Of a stretch of 39,810 nt of DNA, positions 8,647-17,436 are shown piece after piece. The translations under genes and the position numbers were made by a program. Within the stretch, counting starts at the first letter, position 1. Each line of letters starts with the position of its first letter. The DNA comes from Heliobacteriaceae bacterium (GTDB lineage: Bacteria; Bacillota; Desulfitobacteriia; Heliobacteriales; Heliobacteriaceae). The notes under the pieces were generated by a model. It had not been told where the DNA came from. It saw only the letters and a list, made by a program, of their open reading frames with translations, and ran no database searches. The stretch spans positions 1 to 39,810 of the forward strand of contig JAQWAU010000015.1 of NCBI GenBank assembly GCA_028707535.1, in the 5' to 3' direction.

Positions 8647-8693
8647 AATTTAAAATTGCGCGGCGCTTGCATAATTGAAAATTGTTGTTTTAG

Positions 8694-8727
8694 AATAAGA
8701 AGAGGTTTTTCCACCTCTTCTTATTTG
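8694..8727 (+). terminator. Perfect 13-bp inverted repeat, possible terminator
   Basis: AATAAGAAGAGGT (8694-8706) and ACCTCTTCTTATT (8713-8725) form a perfect stem with a 6-nt loop between the protease gene and cinA. The T-run after it is weak (TTTG), so termination may be partial, or the hairpin may separate or stabilise messages. Confidence 0.5.
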
Positions 8728-8763
8728 TCGATACTTGCGTTGAAAAAGAATAAAGAGGGTGTT

Positions 8764-10026
8764 ATGATGTTAAACGCGGAACTTGTGTCCACTGGAACGG
8801 AACTATTGCTGGGACAAACGTTGAACACCAATGCTCAGTTCCTGGCCGAACGTTTGGCTGGCCTGGGCATTTATTGTTATTATCAGACTACCGTTGGGGA
8901 TAACCCGGACCGGGTACGCCAAGTGGTGGAAAAGGCGTTGACCCGGACGGATCTGGTGATTACTACGGGGGGCTTGGGGCCAACCATGGACGACCTGACT
9001 AAAGAGGTTGTCGCCGACCTTCTAGGCATACCCTTGGTTTTGCACCCGGATTTGTTAGCCGGCATTGAAGCGTTTTTTTCCCAACGGGGCCGTCAGATGC
9101 CGGAAAACAACAAAAAACAAGCGATGTTACCGGTTGGGGCGATTCCCGTACCGAATAAATTTGGTACGGCGCCGGGGTTAATCGTAGAAAAAGGGAATAA
9201 GACCGTTGTTATGTTGCCGGGCCCACCCTTTGAGATGCGGCCCATGTTTGATGAGTCGGTCATTTCCTACCTGGCTGCCCGGCGTCAGCAGTCTCCGGGT
9301 GTATTGTGTTCACGGGTATTAAAGGTTATCGGGCCGGGAGAATCAGTAATTGAAAACCGGCTACAGGATCTGATCACCGGGCAGACTAATCCAACGCTTG
9401 CTTTGTTGGCAAGGGATGAGGAACTGCACATCCGCCTGACTGCCCGCGCTGCTGCCGTGGAGGTGGCGGCGGAAATTATTCAGGCGTACGAAACAGAAAT
9501 CCGGCAGCGGTTGTACCCTTATGTTTATGGTGTCGATAATGAGACAATGGGTAGTGTAGTCGGCCAGTTATTGCTCCGTAACGGTTGGCAGCTAGCGGTT
9601 GCCGAGTCTTGCACCGGTGGCTTAATTGGTGATTTGCTGACTAATGTACCGGGAGCTTCCGCTTACTTTTCGCTGGGGGTCACTACTTATTCAAACCAAG
9701 CCAAGATGGGAATTTTAGGGATTGATCAAGGGCTGCTGCGGGATTACGGGGCGGTTAGTCCCCAAACGGCAGCGGCGATGGCCCGGGCGGTGCGGCAATT
9801 AGCGGGAGCGGAGATCGGTTTGTCGGTTACAGGTATTGCCGGGCCTGATGGGGGAACACGGGAAAAACCGGTTGGGTTAGCTTATCTGAGTTATGCTGAC
9901 GGTTCCGGGGAAGTGGTCAAGGAAATCCGCCAGTTCGGGGACAGAGTGACGATTAAGTTAAAGACAGCATATGCCGCCTTGAATTGGCTGCGGTTGCGGT
10001 TGGCCGGTCAGGACCGGCAAGCTTAA
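8764..10026 (+). CDS. cinA: CinA family protein (MoCoBD-like domain plus nicotinamide-nucleotide amidase)
   Basis: 420 aa. Residues about 1-170 are the molybdopterin-binding-like domain (STGTELLLGQ, TTGGLGPTMDD), and the last 160 are the CinA C-terminal PncC-type domain (AESCTGG, GVTTYSNQAK, TGIAGPDGG), which deamidates NMN and recycles pyridine nucleotides. In Bacillus and Streptococcus cinA is linked to recA and competence; here it precedes recA by four genes. The start is ATG 8764 or ATG 8767, both after AAAGAGGG; 8767 has the better spacing. The frame runs open to 8656 but through the inverted repeat and without initiation signals. Confidence 0.93.
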   Translation: MMLNAELVSTGTELLLGQTLNTNAQFLAERLAGLGIYCYYQTTVGDNPDRVRQVVEKALTRTDLVITTGGLGPTMDDLTKEVVADLLGIPLVLHPDLLAGIEAFFSQRGRQMPENNKKQAMLPVGAIPVPNKFGTAPGLIVEKGNKTVVMLPGPPFEMRPMFDESVISYLAARRQQSPGVLCSRVLKVIGPGESVIENRLQDLITGQTNPTLALLARDEELHIRLTARAAAVEVAAEIIQAYETEIRQRLYPYVYGVDNETMGSVVGQLLLRNGWQLAVAESCTGGLIGDLLTNVPGASAYFSLGVTTYSNQAKMGILGIDQGLLRDYGAVSPQTAAAMARAVRQLAGAEIGLSVTGIAGPDGGTREKPVGLAYLSYADGSGEVVKEIRQFGDRVTIKLKTAYAALNWLRLRLAGQDRQA

Positions 10027-10049
10027 TCATTGAGAAAGGAGGAGGCAAA

Positions 10050-11648
10050 TTGCATAACGGACAGGAAAACGAAAAAATACCTTTTGGCTCTTTACAGTTA
10101 AGCCCGAAAGCGGCCCAGGCAATTTTTGACCTGGGCTGGGAAGAGCCGTCACCGATTCAGGCGCAAGCGATTCCCATTGTATTGGCGGGTAAGGACATGA
10201 TTGGCCAGGCCCAGACCGGAACGGGAAAAACTGGTGCTTTCGGTATTCCGATGGCGGAAATGATGAATCCTCGTGATGGGCGGGTGCAGGCCTTGGTGCT
10301 TTGTCCGACCCGGGAATTGGCGATTCAGGTAGCTCAGGAGATTGGCCGGATTTGCCGCCACGCGGAAATAAAAGGACTGCCGGTTTATGGGGGCCAGTCA
10401 ATTGATCGTCAGATTCGGGCTTTGCGTTCCGGGGTACAGGTGGTAATCGGCACCCCGGGTCGACTTTTGGATCATTTAAGCCGCAAGACCTTGCGCCTCA
10501 ATAACGTGCGGATGGTTGTGCTCGATGAAGCGGACGAGATGTTGGATATGGGTTTTGTCGATGATATTGAAGCGATCTTGAAAGAAACGCCGATGGAGCG
10601 GCAGACCTTGTTATTTTCGGCAACAATGCCGGAACCGATCCGAAGATTAGCCCGGCAATACCTGAAAAGTCCGGAGTTTGTCACCATTTCCAAAGAAAAT
10701 TTAACGGTTCCCTTAACTGAACAGGTCTATTACGAGTGTAAAGAGGCGAACAAACTGGATGCCCTTTGCCGGGTTCTGGATATGGAGGAAATTGGGGCAG
10801 CGATTATTTTTTGCCGGACTAAACGGGGTGTTGACGAATTAGTTGCCTCATTGGAAACCCGGGGTTACTTTGCCGAAGGGTTACACGGCGACCTTACGCA
10901 GGCCCAGCGGGATCGGGTGATGAAAAAATTCCGTGAATCCAAGGCAGAACTGTTAGTGGCCACTGATGTTGCTGCCCGGGGTTTGGATGTCGAAAACGTT
11001 ACCCATGTAATAAATTATGATGTTCCCCAGGACCCGGAGTCTTATGTCCACCGGATTGGCCGTACCGGTCGGGCCGGGAAAAAGGGCATTGCGATTACTT
11101 TGATCAACTACCGGGAATACCGCCAGCTTAAATTGATCGAGCGGATGATTAAGGTCCGGATCAAACGGCGGGAGCTGCCTTCCATTGCTGATATTGTTGA
11201 ACGGCAAAAGGAAATTTACAAGGCCCGGATTGTAAACCTATTGGAAACCGGCCATTTTGGCGAGCACAAAAGGGTAATTAGCGAACTAGCTGCCGATTAT
11301 GATCCTATAGAAATTGCGGCAGCGATGTTAAAGATGTTACTTGAAGGCCCGGAAGCGGAAAAAGAAAAAGATGAAGGGCTTGATTTCGGCAATACTGGCG
11401 CTGAGCCGGGGATGGTCCGTTTGTTTATGAACATCGGCCGGGCCCAAGGGGTGCGTCCACAGGATATTGTTCGGGCAATTGCGGAGGAAGTGGGGATCCC
11501 GGGGCATGTCATTGGGGTAATCAACATTTATGATAAGTTTACTTTTGTTGAGGTTCCGGAAGATGTTGCCAGTCGCGTAATGGGAATAATGCACCAAAAT
11601 ATGGTGAAAGGCCGGAAGATTAGTGTAGAGCCGGCGAAAGCCCGGTAA
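10050..11648 (+). CDS. DEAD-box RNA helicase with DbpA-type RNA-binding tail
   Basis: 532 aa from TTG 10050, which sits behind a very strong AAAGGAGGAGG. All helicase motifs are visible in order: AQTGTGKT (I), PTRELAIQ (Ia), TPGRLLDH (Ib), DEADEMLDMGF (II), SATMP (III), FCRTKRG (IV), ATDVAARGLD (V) and HRIGRTGRAG (VI). Residues about 455-532 (EPGMVRLFMNIGRAQG to VEPAKAR) match the DbpA RNA-binding domain, an RRM-like fold that targets the protein to structured RNA such as 23S rRNA. It resembles Bacillus CshA/YxiN or E. coli DeaD; which of these is closest cannot be decided by eye. Likely roles are ribosome assembly and mRNA turnover. RNase Y and RNase J, possible partners, are also in this window. 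Confidence 0.93.
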   Translation: MHNGQENEKIPFGSLQLSPKAAQAIFDLGWEEPSPIQAQAIPIVLAGKDMIGQAQTGTGKTGAFGIPMAEMMNPRDGRVQALVLCPTRELAIQVAQEIGRICRHAEIKGLPVYGGQSIDRQIRALRSGVQVVIGTPGRLLDHLSRKTLRLNNVRMVVLDEADEMLDMGFVDDIEAILKETPMERQTLLFSATMPEPIRRLARQYLKSPEFVTISKENLTVPLTEQVYYECKEANKLDALCRVLDMEEIGAAIIFCRTKRGVDELVASLETRGYFAEGLHGDLTQAQRDRVMKKFRESKAELLVATDVAARGLDVENVTHVINYDVPQDPESYVHRIGRTGRAGKKGIAITLINYREYRQLKLIERMIKVRIKRRELPSIADIVERQKEIYKARIVNLLETGHFGEHKRVISELAADYDPIEIAAAMLKMLLEGPEAEKEKDEGLDFGNTGAEPGMVRLFMNIGRAQGVRPQDIVRAIAEEVGIPGHVIGVINIYDKFTFVEVPEDVASRVMGIMHQNMVKGRKISVEPAKAR

Positions 11649-11665
11649 AGTGAGGGAAAATAAAA

Positions 11666-12409
11666 ATGGATCGGCGGAATCAGGCTGTTGTCGTCCTGAC
11701 GCTAGTCTGTTTTTTCATTGGGGTATCCACGATGATCCAGTGGCGCACCCAAACGGTGATCTCGCAGCGTACCGCTTCGTATTCGGTTGATGAGCTAACC
11801 TCCACCTTAATTCAAGCGGAACAGGGCAAAGATGCTCTGCTGGCCCAGTTGACCGAATTGCGGTCCCAGCTGGAACGCTACCGGGAAGGGGAAAGTGCGC
11901 GGCAATCCCTCAGCAACACCTTGGAAAAAACCCGGTTGGTGGCCGGGTTAGCATCGGTAGAGGGTCCTGGCTTGGTGATAACCCTTGATGACAGCCCAAT
12001 GGCCCAGCAACTTGACACCAGCAGGAAAGATAATCGGAACGATTATTTTATCCATGACTGGTACATCCGGGAACTGGTAAATGCTCTTTTTACCGGTGGA
12101 GCGGAAGCAATAAGTGTTAACCACCAGCGGTTGATTAGTACCTCTGAGATCTTTTGCGGGGGCACCACCATTTTCATCAACCGGGACTACATTACACCCC
12201 CTTTTGTCATTAAGGCTGTAGGTGAACCGAAAAGCTTGCTTGCTTCCGTCAACATGGTCACTACTTCGTTAATGTTGAAAGACTTGCAACAACGTTACGG
12301 CATAACTTTTGACTTAGCTCCCCAGGAGCGGGTTATAGTTCCCGGGTATAGTGGTGAGGTAAAATTTAATTATGCCCGGATAGCGGCGGGTACGGAGTTC
12401 CAGCCATGA
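11666..12409 (+). CDS. DUF881 family membrane-anchored protein (first copy)
   Basis: 247 aa. One N-terminal membrane helix (about 7-24), a coiled-coil stretch (about 43-90, heptad-rich in Q, L, E), then the DUF881 domain: ASVEGPGLVITLDD, WYIRELVNALFTGGAEAISVNHQRL, and the closing VKFNYARIA. The family is usually found as tandem copies near division genes in Firmicutes (YlxW/YlxX) and its biochemical role is unknown. It starts at ATG 11666 behind GTGAGGG. The stop overlaps the next DUF881 gene by 4 bp (ATGA), so the pair is coupled. Confidence 0.9.
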   Translation: MDRRNQAVVVLTLVCFFIGVSTMIQWRTQTVISQRTASYSVDELTSTLIQAEQGKDALLAQLTELRSQLERYREGESARQSLSNTLEKTRLVAGLASVEGPGLVITLDDSPMAQQLDTSRKDNRNDYFIHDWYIRELVNALFTGGAEAISVNHQRLISTSEIFCGGTTIFINRDYITPPFVIKAVGEPKSLLASVNMVTTSLMLKDLQQRYGITFDLAPQERVIVPGYSGEVKFNYARIAAGTEFQP

Positions 12410-13125
12410 AGATGCAGTGGAAAAAATGGCAAGTTGCCTTAACGATTGTGGCCCTCGCTTTGGGCATCTTGTTGGTTACCCAGTTTAATACAGCGACCGA
12501 ATTGGCTAAAGGGCGTACCGAACTGGTGGAACGGCAAAAATCATTGGCTGATCTACTCGAAAGGGCAGAGGTGGAAAAGAGCGATTTGGAAAAGGAAGTT
12601 GCTTTTTTGAAAGCCCAGGTAGCCAAATACGAACAAGTAGCCAAAGGGGCGGTTGGCCCGGGGATTTCGCAAGAAATTGACCGGTTGCGGATTTTAACCG
12701 GGTATTATCCGGTGGAAGGGGCGGGAATAAGGATTGTGCTTGATGACCATCAGGCCCCAAATTCGCCCGTCAACATTATCGACCTTATGGAAATTATGAA
12801 CATCCTGCGTTATTCGGGAGCCGAAGCGATTGCGATCAACGGGCAGCGGCTGGTAGGCAATTCGGAGGTTTATGTTTCCGGGAAGAACATCCTGATTAAC
12901 AAAACGCCGATCAGTAGCGATAAGGATCACGTTTTTGTGATCGAAGCGATTGGGCCTCCAGACCAAATGGCCCAGGTTTTGCAAGTGACCGATGGCCGGA
13001 TTATCAGCCTGAAAGAGTCAAAGATTGACGTGAAGATCACGCAACACAACAAAATTTCGATCCCCGATTATTCCGGCACACCGACATTCAATTACGCTAG
13101 ACTTTTGCCGGATAACCCTGACTAA
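12406..13125 (+). CDS. DUF881 family membrane-anchored protein (second copy)
   Basis: 239 aa and clearly a paralogue of the preceding gene: N-terminal membrane helix (about 7-25), coiled coil (about 32-75), and a DUF881 domain with YPVEGAGIRIVLDD, LRYSGAEAIAINGQRLVG and a closing PTFNYARLL. The two copies diverge strongly in sequence but keep the same layout, so they may form a hetero-oligomer outside the membrane. Function unknown. ATG 12406 overlaps the stop of the first copy. Confidence 0.9.
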   Translation: MKMQWKKWQVALTIVALALGILLVTQFNTATELAKGRTELVERQKSLADLLERAEVEKSDLEKEVAFLKAQVAKYEQVAKGAVGPGISQEIDRLRILTGYYPVEGAGIRIVLDDHQAPNSPVNIIDLMEIMNILRYSGAEAIAINGQRLVGNSEVYVSGKNILINKTPISSDKDHVFVIEAIGPPDQMAQVLQVTDGRIISLKESKIDVKITQHNKISIPDYSGTPTFNYARLLPDNPD

Positions 13126-13139
13126 GGAGGGAGAGGTTG

Positions 13140-13706
13140 GTGCGGGCCTTCTTCGCCGTTGGTGTATCCCGGCAGGTGGCCGGTTTGGCTGATGATCTGC
13201 AGCTCAAGCTTAAACAGGCAGGGGTAAAGGCCAAATGGGTAGATCCCACCCAGCTGCACGTTACGGTTAAGTTTTTAGGGGAAGTTACCCCAGATCTGGC
13301 GGTAGAACTGGCTGTCCTTGCCGGTAATAAATTGGCCGGAAGGCATGCCTTTAGCCTTGGTTTTGGTCCGGTGGGGGCGTTTCCGCATTGGCGGGTCCCC
13401 CGGGTGGTTTGGTTGGGGGTTAGGGATGAAGCCCGGCAACTAGCGTCGCTGTTTATGGCGGTACAAGAGGCGGCAGAGGCTTTGGGTTTGCCCCGGGAAG
13501 TAAAACCTTATCAGCCGCACCTTACGCTGGGCAGGGTGAAGGCGTGGCCGGTCCAGGGGGTTCCCCTGCCGATAGTGCCGCCGGTTTCTCCCCACCAGGT
13601 TACCGGCTTGCGTTTGGTGGAAAGCAAGTTAACCCCGCAAGGCCCGGTTTATCGGGTTTGCCGGGAAATTCCGCTCCTGCCGGGTGGGAAGCCGCCCTTA
13701 TCCTAG
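13140..13706 (+). CDS. thpR: RNA 2',3'-cyclic phosphodiesterase (2'-5' RNA ligase family)
   Basis: 188 aa. A two-lobed 2H phosphoesterase with both H-x-T motifs: LHVTVKFLG (H40, T42) and HLTLGRVK in the second half. ThpR opens 2',3'-cyclic phosphate ends of RNA to 2'-phosphates. GTG 13140 is nine bases after AGGAGG; TTG 13137 in frame is also possible. It starts 14 bp after the DUF881 pair and ends just before the recA promoter. Confidence 0.9.
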   Translation: MRAFFAVGVSRQVAGLADDLQLKLKQAGVKAKWVDPTQLHVTVKFLGEVTPDLAVELAVLAGNKLAGRHAFSLGFGPVGAFPHWRVPRVVWLGVRDEARQLASLFMAVQEAAEALGLPREVKPYQPHLTLGRVKAWPVQGVPLPIVPPVSPHQVTGLRLVESKLTPQGPVYRVCREIPLLPGGKPPLS

Positions 13707-13732
13707 CTGTCGGGGTAGTGCCTGTTTTCCTA

Positions 13733-13761
13733 TTGACAGGGAATGGCAAAAACGGTATAGT
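13733..13761 (+). promoter_or_regulatory. Sigma-A promoter of recA
   Basis: TTGACA (13733-13738), a 17-bp spacer and TATAGT (13756-13761). Transcription would start near 13768. Confidence 0.85.
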
Positions 13762-13767
13762 GAAATC

Positions 13768-13781
13768 GGAAAATATGTTCC
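13768..13781. promoter_or_regulatory. LexA (SOS) box-like operator at the recA start site
   Basis: GAAA-ATAT-GTTC (13769-13780) matches the Gram-positive LexA/DinR core GAACnnnnGTTC with one mismatch and coincides with the predicted recA transcription start, where a repressor would block transcription. The call rests on motif and position only. Confidence 0.55.
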
Positions 13782-13819
13782 CATAGCACCCTGGCAGAAA
13801 AAGAGGGGGGTTGGCAAGA

Positions 13820-14842
13820 ATGGCTGCGGACAAAATGCAAGCACTCCAACAAGCCTTGAACAACATCGAAAAAATGTTTGGCAAAGGTTCAATTATGCGT
13901 CTTGGCGAAGCGGCGGGGCGGTTCGACGTGGAAGTCGTTCCCACCGGGTCGATTGCTTTGGATTTGGCCTTAGGCGTGGGTGGCGTACCCCGGGGACGTA
14001 TTGTGGAGGTTTTTGGGCCGGAATCTTCGGGGAAGACGACCGTCGCCCTGCACATGATTGCGGAAGCCCAAAAAGCGGGAGGCTTGGCTGCCTTTATTGA
14101 TGCTGAACATGCGCTTGATCCCGCTTATGCCCGCAACCTGAAGGTTGATGTGGAGAACCTCTTGATTTCCCAGCCGGATACCGGTGAACAGGCTTTAGAG
14201 ATTACCGAGGCTTTGGTGCGGTCCGGGGCGATCGATATTGTGGTTATTGATTCGGTTGCGGCCTTGGTTCCCAAGGCCGAGATCGATGGGGAAATGGGCG
14301 ATTCCCACATGGGCTTGCAGGCAAGGTTAATGTCCCAGGCTTTACGCAAATTAACCGGTGTGGTATCAAAATCACGAACCTGTTGTGTTTTTATCAACCA
14401 ACTTCGGGAAAAGGTCGGTGTCTTGTTTGGCAGCCCGGAAACAACTACTGGTGGCCGGGCCTTAAAGTTTTACTCAACCATCCGGCTGGACGTGCGCCGG
14501 GGTGAAGCGATAAAAGTAGGTAGTGAGGTCGTGGGGAACCGCACCCGGGTAAAGGTGGTTAAAAATAAGGTGGCCCCACCCTTTAAACAGGCCGAGTTCG
14601 ATATAATGTATGGTGAGGGGATTTCCCGGGAAGGCAGTCTTTTGGACCTGGCGGTCGAAATGAACATAATCGAAAAAAGCGGCACCTGGTATTCCTTCCA
14701 GGGGGACCGACTGGGACAAGGCCGGGAGAATGTGAAGGAACACCTGCGCAATCACGCCGAAATCGCTACTGCTGTTGAGCAGTTAATCCGGGGCCGGATA
14801 GATGGCCAGGTGATCGCCCCCATGCCGGAAAAAGCGGATTAA
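13820..14842 (+). CDS. recA: Recombinase RecA
   Basis: 340 aa, normal length. It has Walker A GPESSGKT (66-73), Walker [10 protein letters not shown], loop L1 with [12 protein letters not shown], loop L2 with [22 protein letters not shown], and the acidic/basic C-terminal domain. RecA forms filaments on single-stranded DNA for strand exchange and stimulates LexA self-cleavage. ATG 13820 follows GAGGGGGG at nine bases; TTG 13811 directly abuts that sequence and is unlikely. It has its own promoter with a LexA-like site and is followed 19 bp later by recX. Confidence 0.98.
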   Translation: MAADKMQALQQALNNIEKMFGKGSIMRLGEAAGRFDVEVVPTGSIALDLALGVGGVPRGRIVEVFGPESSGKTTVALHMIAEAQKAGGLAAFIDAEHALDPAYARNLKVDVENLLISQPDTGEQALEITEALVRSGAIDIVVIDSVAALVPKAEIDGEMGDSHMGLQARLMSQALRKLTGVVSKSRTCCVFINQLREKVGVLFGSPETTTGGRALKFYSTIRLDVRRGEAIKVGSEVVGNRTRVKVVKNKVAPPFKQAEFDIMYGEGISREGSLLDLAVEMNIIEKSGTWYSFQGDRLGQGRENVKEHLRNHAEIATAVEQLIRGRIDGQVIAPMPEKAD

Positions 14843-14861
14843 ATTAGTTTAGGAGTGACCG

Positions 14862-15362
14862 GTGGCTAGGCAACGGGAATCAAGTGATTTATCGGTACGG
14901 GAAGGAATGCAAAAGGCGTTAGGCTGGCTGGCCAGGCGCTCATTTAGTAGCGGGGAGATTGCCCTTAGGCTGCGTTCGGCAGGGGCTGGGGAAGCAACAG
15001 TGACCGCTGTTCTTGCTTGGTTGGGGGAGCGGGGCTATGTGGATGATGGGCGGTTTGCCCGGAGTTATGCCCTGTATCGCAAAGAGACAACCTTGCTGGG
15101 GTCGTTGCGTTTGGTCCTGGACTTGGTTAGACGCGGAATTGCTGCCGCTGAAGCCCGGGAAGTGGTCCGGGAGGTGCTTGCTCCTGAGGAAGAGTATGCC
15201 CGGGCCCGACAGGTAGCGATTAAAAAGCTCCGGGGATTGCCACCTGGAGACGATTTGGGCTACCGGCGGGCGAAGTTAGGACGGCATTTACAACAGAAGG
15301 GGTTTCCTTTGCCTTTAATCTACCAATTGATGGCGGAAATGGTGGCTGAAGACGAAAGGTAA
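14862..15362 (+). CDS. recX: Regulatory protein RecX
   Basis: 166 aa, helical throughout, with the three-helix repeats typical of RecX: ALGWLARRSFSSGEIALRLRSAG, then LGERGYVDDGRFARSYALYR, and a third repeat at the C-terminus. RecX caps and limits RecA filaments. GTG 14862 has AGGAGTG upstream. The recA-recX order with a 19-bp gap indicates cotranscription. Confidence 0.92.
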   Translation: MARQRESSDLSVREGMQKALGWLARRSFSSGEIALRLRSAGAGEATVTAVLAWLGERGYVDDGRFARSYALYRKETTLLGSLRLVLDLVRRGIAAAEAREVVREVLAPEEEYARARQVAIKKLRGLPPGDDLGYRRAKLGRHLQQKGFPLPLIYQLMAEMVAEDER

Positions 15363-15387
15363 GGGTACATACGGTGGCGGAAGCTGC

Positions 15388-15416
15388 TTGACATAGAATT
15401 CAGAAAATAATAAAAT
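15388..15416 (+). promoter_or_regulatory. Strong sigma-A promoter for the recX-rny intergenic RNA
   Basis: TTGACA (15388-15393), a 17-bp spacer and TAAAAT (15411-15416). A transcript would begin near 15423, almost 300 nt before rny, so it makes either a separate RNA or a long leader. Confidence 0.8.
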
Positions 15417-15422
15417 GGTACA

Positions 15423-15670
15423 AACGGAGACTTGTATTGTGGAGTAATCTACCACTCGTTATGAGCGGTTCTTATATATTGCATTCACTAGCAATTCCCT
15501 GAATGTGAAGCTGTTTTTTTAATTTTGCAACGCAAACCGGGGGCTGTGATGGGCATATAAGAAAATAGGCGTCGGTCAACTTATGTTGGCTGTTGTCATA
15601 TTATTGCCGTTAACATAACGGTGGATTGAATTCTCCTCGCACCGAGTCTCTGCTCGGTTTTTTCTTTTTT
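15423..15670 (+). ncRNA. ssrS: Candidate 6S-like regulatory RNA
   Basis: This gap of about 350 bp has no gene but has its own promoter and terminator. The two halves of the predicted 240-nt transcript are complementary in order: 15427-15434 with 15643-15650, GGAG 15441-15444 with CTCC 15633-15636, AATCTACC 15446-15453 with GGTGGATT 15620-15627, GTTATG 15458-15463 with CATAAC 15614-15619, and CGG 15466-15468 with CCG 15607-15609. The result is a long irregular rod with an open middle, the architecture of 6S RNA, which mimics an open promoter and sequesters sigma-A RNA polymerase. On the 3' side CCGTTA/TAACGG (15607-15621) can form an alternative hairpin. T-box and SAM riboswitch consensus elements were looked for and not seen. 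A cis-acting rny leader remains possible. Confidence 0.5.
15641..15670 (+). terminator. Intrinsic terminator upstream of rny
   Basis: ACCGAG (15641-15646) pairs with CTCGGT (15653-15658) around a 6-nt loop, followed by a T-rich run to 15670. The 5' arm overlaps the 3' strand of the closing helix proposed for the 6S-like RNA. Confidence 0.8.
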
Positions 15671-15719
15671 GGGGTGAACATAATTAACCAAAAAACTGGT
15701 GAAAAATAGCAGGAGGTGA

Positions 15720-17258
15720 TTGTGGACCTTGGAATGGCTAGTCGCTGTGGTAACGGCCATCATTGGTTATGCGGCCGGAATATTTTACCGTAAATTCATT
15801 GGTGAGGCCAAAGTTGGCGTAGCGGAAGAGCGGGCCCGGCAGATTGTTGACGATGCTGCCAAAGAGGCCGAGGCTAAAAGGCGGGAGACCGTTGTCGCTG
15901 CTAAAGATGAGGTTTACCAGATTCGCAGTGAAGCGGAAAGAGAAAATCGGGAGCGACGTAATGAGCTCCAACGTTTAGAACGCCGGTTGCTGCAAAAAGA
16001 GGAATCTTTAGACCGGAAAATTGAATCCATGGAACGTAAAGAAGGCAATTTGCAGCAGCGTGAGGAAGACATCGAAAAGATCCGGTTAGACATAGCGGAA
16101 ACCTTAAAAAAGCAGGTAGCCGAACTGGAACGGCTCTCTGGGCTTACTTCCGAGGAAGCCCGGGTAATTTTGTTATCCAATATTGAAGAAGAGGTTAAAC
16201 ACGAAGCCGCGATGATCATTAAGTCGGTGGAAAATCAGGCCAAAGAAGAAGCTGACAAACGGGCGAGGGAAATAATTTCTCTGGCGATCCAGCGGTGTGC
16301 TGCGGATCATGTTGCGGAATCAACCGTATCGGTGGTGGCTTTGCCAAATGATGAAATGAAAGGACGGATTATCGGGCGGGAAGGGCGGAATATCCGGACC
16401 TTGGAAACTTTGACCGGCATTGACCTGATCATTGACGATACACCAGAGGCGGTAATTTTGTCCGGGTTTGACCCGATTCGCCGGGAAATTGCTAAAGTAG
16501 CTTTGGAAAAACTGATCCTGGATGGCCGGATTCACCCGGCCCGGATTGAGGAAATGGTGGACAAGGCCCAGAAAGAGGTAGAGCAGCGGGTTCGAGAAGA
16601 AGGCGAACAGGCGACCTTTGATACCGGTATTCATGGGTTACACCCGGAGTTGGTAAAATTACTCGGCCGGTTACGGTGGCGTACTTCTTACGGCCAAAAT
16701 GTGCTTAAACACTCTGTTGAGGTGGCCCATTTAGCCGGGTTGATGGCTGCTGAGCTTGGTGCGGATGTTATGCTGGCCCGGCGAGCCGGCCTGTTGCATG
16801 ACCTTGGTAAGGCCGTAGATCACGAAGTGGAAGGTAACCATGTCAGCATTGGCGTCGATTTAGCCAAGAAATACCGCGAGTCCCGGGATGTTAGCCATTG
16901 TATCGCTGCCCACCATGGTGATGAAGAGCCCCGGACGATTGAAGCGGTTTTGGTCGCGGCGGCGGATGCGGTTTCGGCGGCCCGGCCTGGTGCACGGCGC
17001 GAGACATTGGAGTCGTACATTAAACGGCTCCAAAAGCTGGAAGAAATTGCCGAGGATTTTGATGGGGTAGAGAAGGCTTATGCCATTCAAGCGGGTAGGG
17101 AAATCCGAATTATGGTAAAGCCGGATAAAATTGATGATGCGGTGGCTGTCCGCGTGGCCCGGGATATCGTTAAACAAATTGAGACTAGTCTGGAATACCC
17201 GGGTCAGATCAAAGTGGTCGTCATTCGGGAGACTCGGGCGATCGACTACGCCAAATAA
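15720..17258 (+). CDS. rny: Ribonuclease Y
   Basis: 512 aa, normal length. An N-terminal membrane helix (about 4-22) is followed by a long charged coiled coil (about 30-190), a KH domain with [11 protein letters not shown] (215-225), and an HD phosphohydrolase domain with [10 protein letters not shown] (H360, D361) and IAAHHGDEE. RNase Y is the membrane-bound endonuclease that starts mRNA decay in many Firmicutes. It starts with TTG 15720 close behind AGGAGG, or possibly TTG 15729. Upstream lies the candidate 6S RNA and terminator; whether rny depends on readthrough is unclear, as no second promoter was obvious between 15671 and 15719. Confidence 0.97.
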   Translation: MWTLEWLVAVVTAIIGYAAGIFYRKFIGEAKVGVAEERARQIVDDAAKEAEAKRRETVVAAKDEVYQIRSEAERENRERRNELQRLERRLLQKEESLDRKIESMERKEGNLQQREEDIEKIRLDIAETLKKQVAELERLSGLTSEEARVILLSNIEEEVKHEAAMIIKSVENQAKEEADKRAREIISLAIQRCAADHVAESTVSVVALPNDEMKGRIIGREGRNIRTLETLTGIDLIIDDTPEAVILSGFDPIRREIAKVALEKLILDGRIHPARIEEMVDKAQKEVEQRVREEGEQATFDTGIHGLHPELVKLLGRLRWRTSYGQNVLKHSVEVAHLAGLMAAELGADVMLARRAGLLHDLGKAVDHEVEGNHVSIGVDLAKKYRESRDVSHCIAAHHGDEEPRTIEAVLVAAADAVSAARPGARRETLESYIKRLQKLEEIAEDFDGVEKAYAIQAGREIRIMVKPDKIDDAVAVRVARDIVKQIETSLEYPGQIKVVVIRETRAIDYAK

Positions 17259-17289
17259 AGTTTGGGTTTATTTAAAGTAAATATAAAAT

Positions 17290-17333
17290 AAAAAGGTAGT
17301 GCCGATCTCTGCCGGGGTTGGCCTTCCTTTTTT
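17290..17333 (+). terminator. Probable terminator after rny
   Basis: AAAAGG-AG-GCC (17291-17302) pairs with GGC-CT-CC (17320-17327) with small mismatches, followed by T6 (17328-17333). Confidence 0.55.
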
Positions 17334-17436
17334 GGTATGAACTGATGGGTCGGTTTCCGGTGGTGAAGGCAGGATTTTACCTCATGGTGTAGAAACAGAT
17401 CATGGAATGACCGAATGCCCAAGGAGGGTGGCCCCG

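Noticed and set aside
15423-15670. T-box or SAM riboswitch upstream of rny
   Set aside because: No T-box AGGGTGGTACCGCG-type element, no SAM-I core, and rny has no amino-acid connection; the end-to-end pairing fits 6S RNA better.
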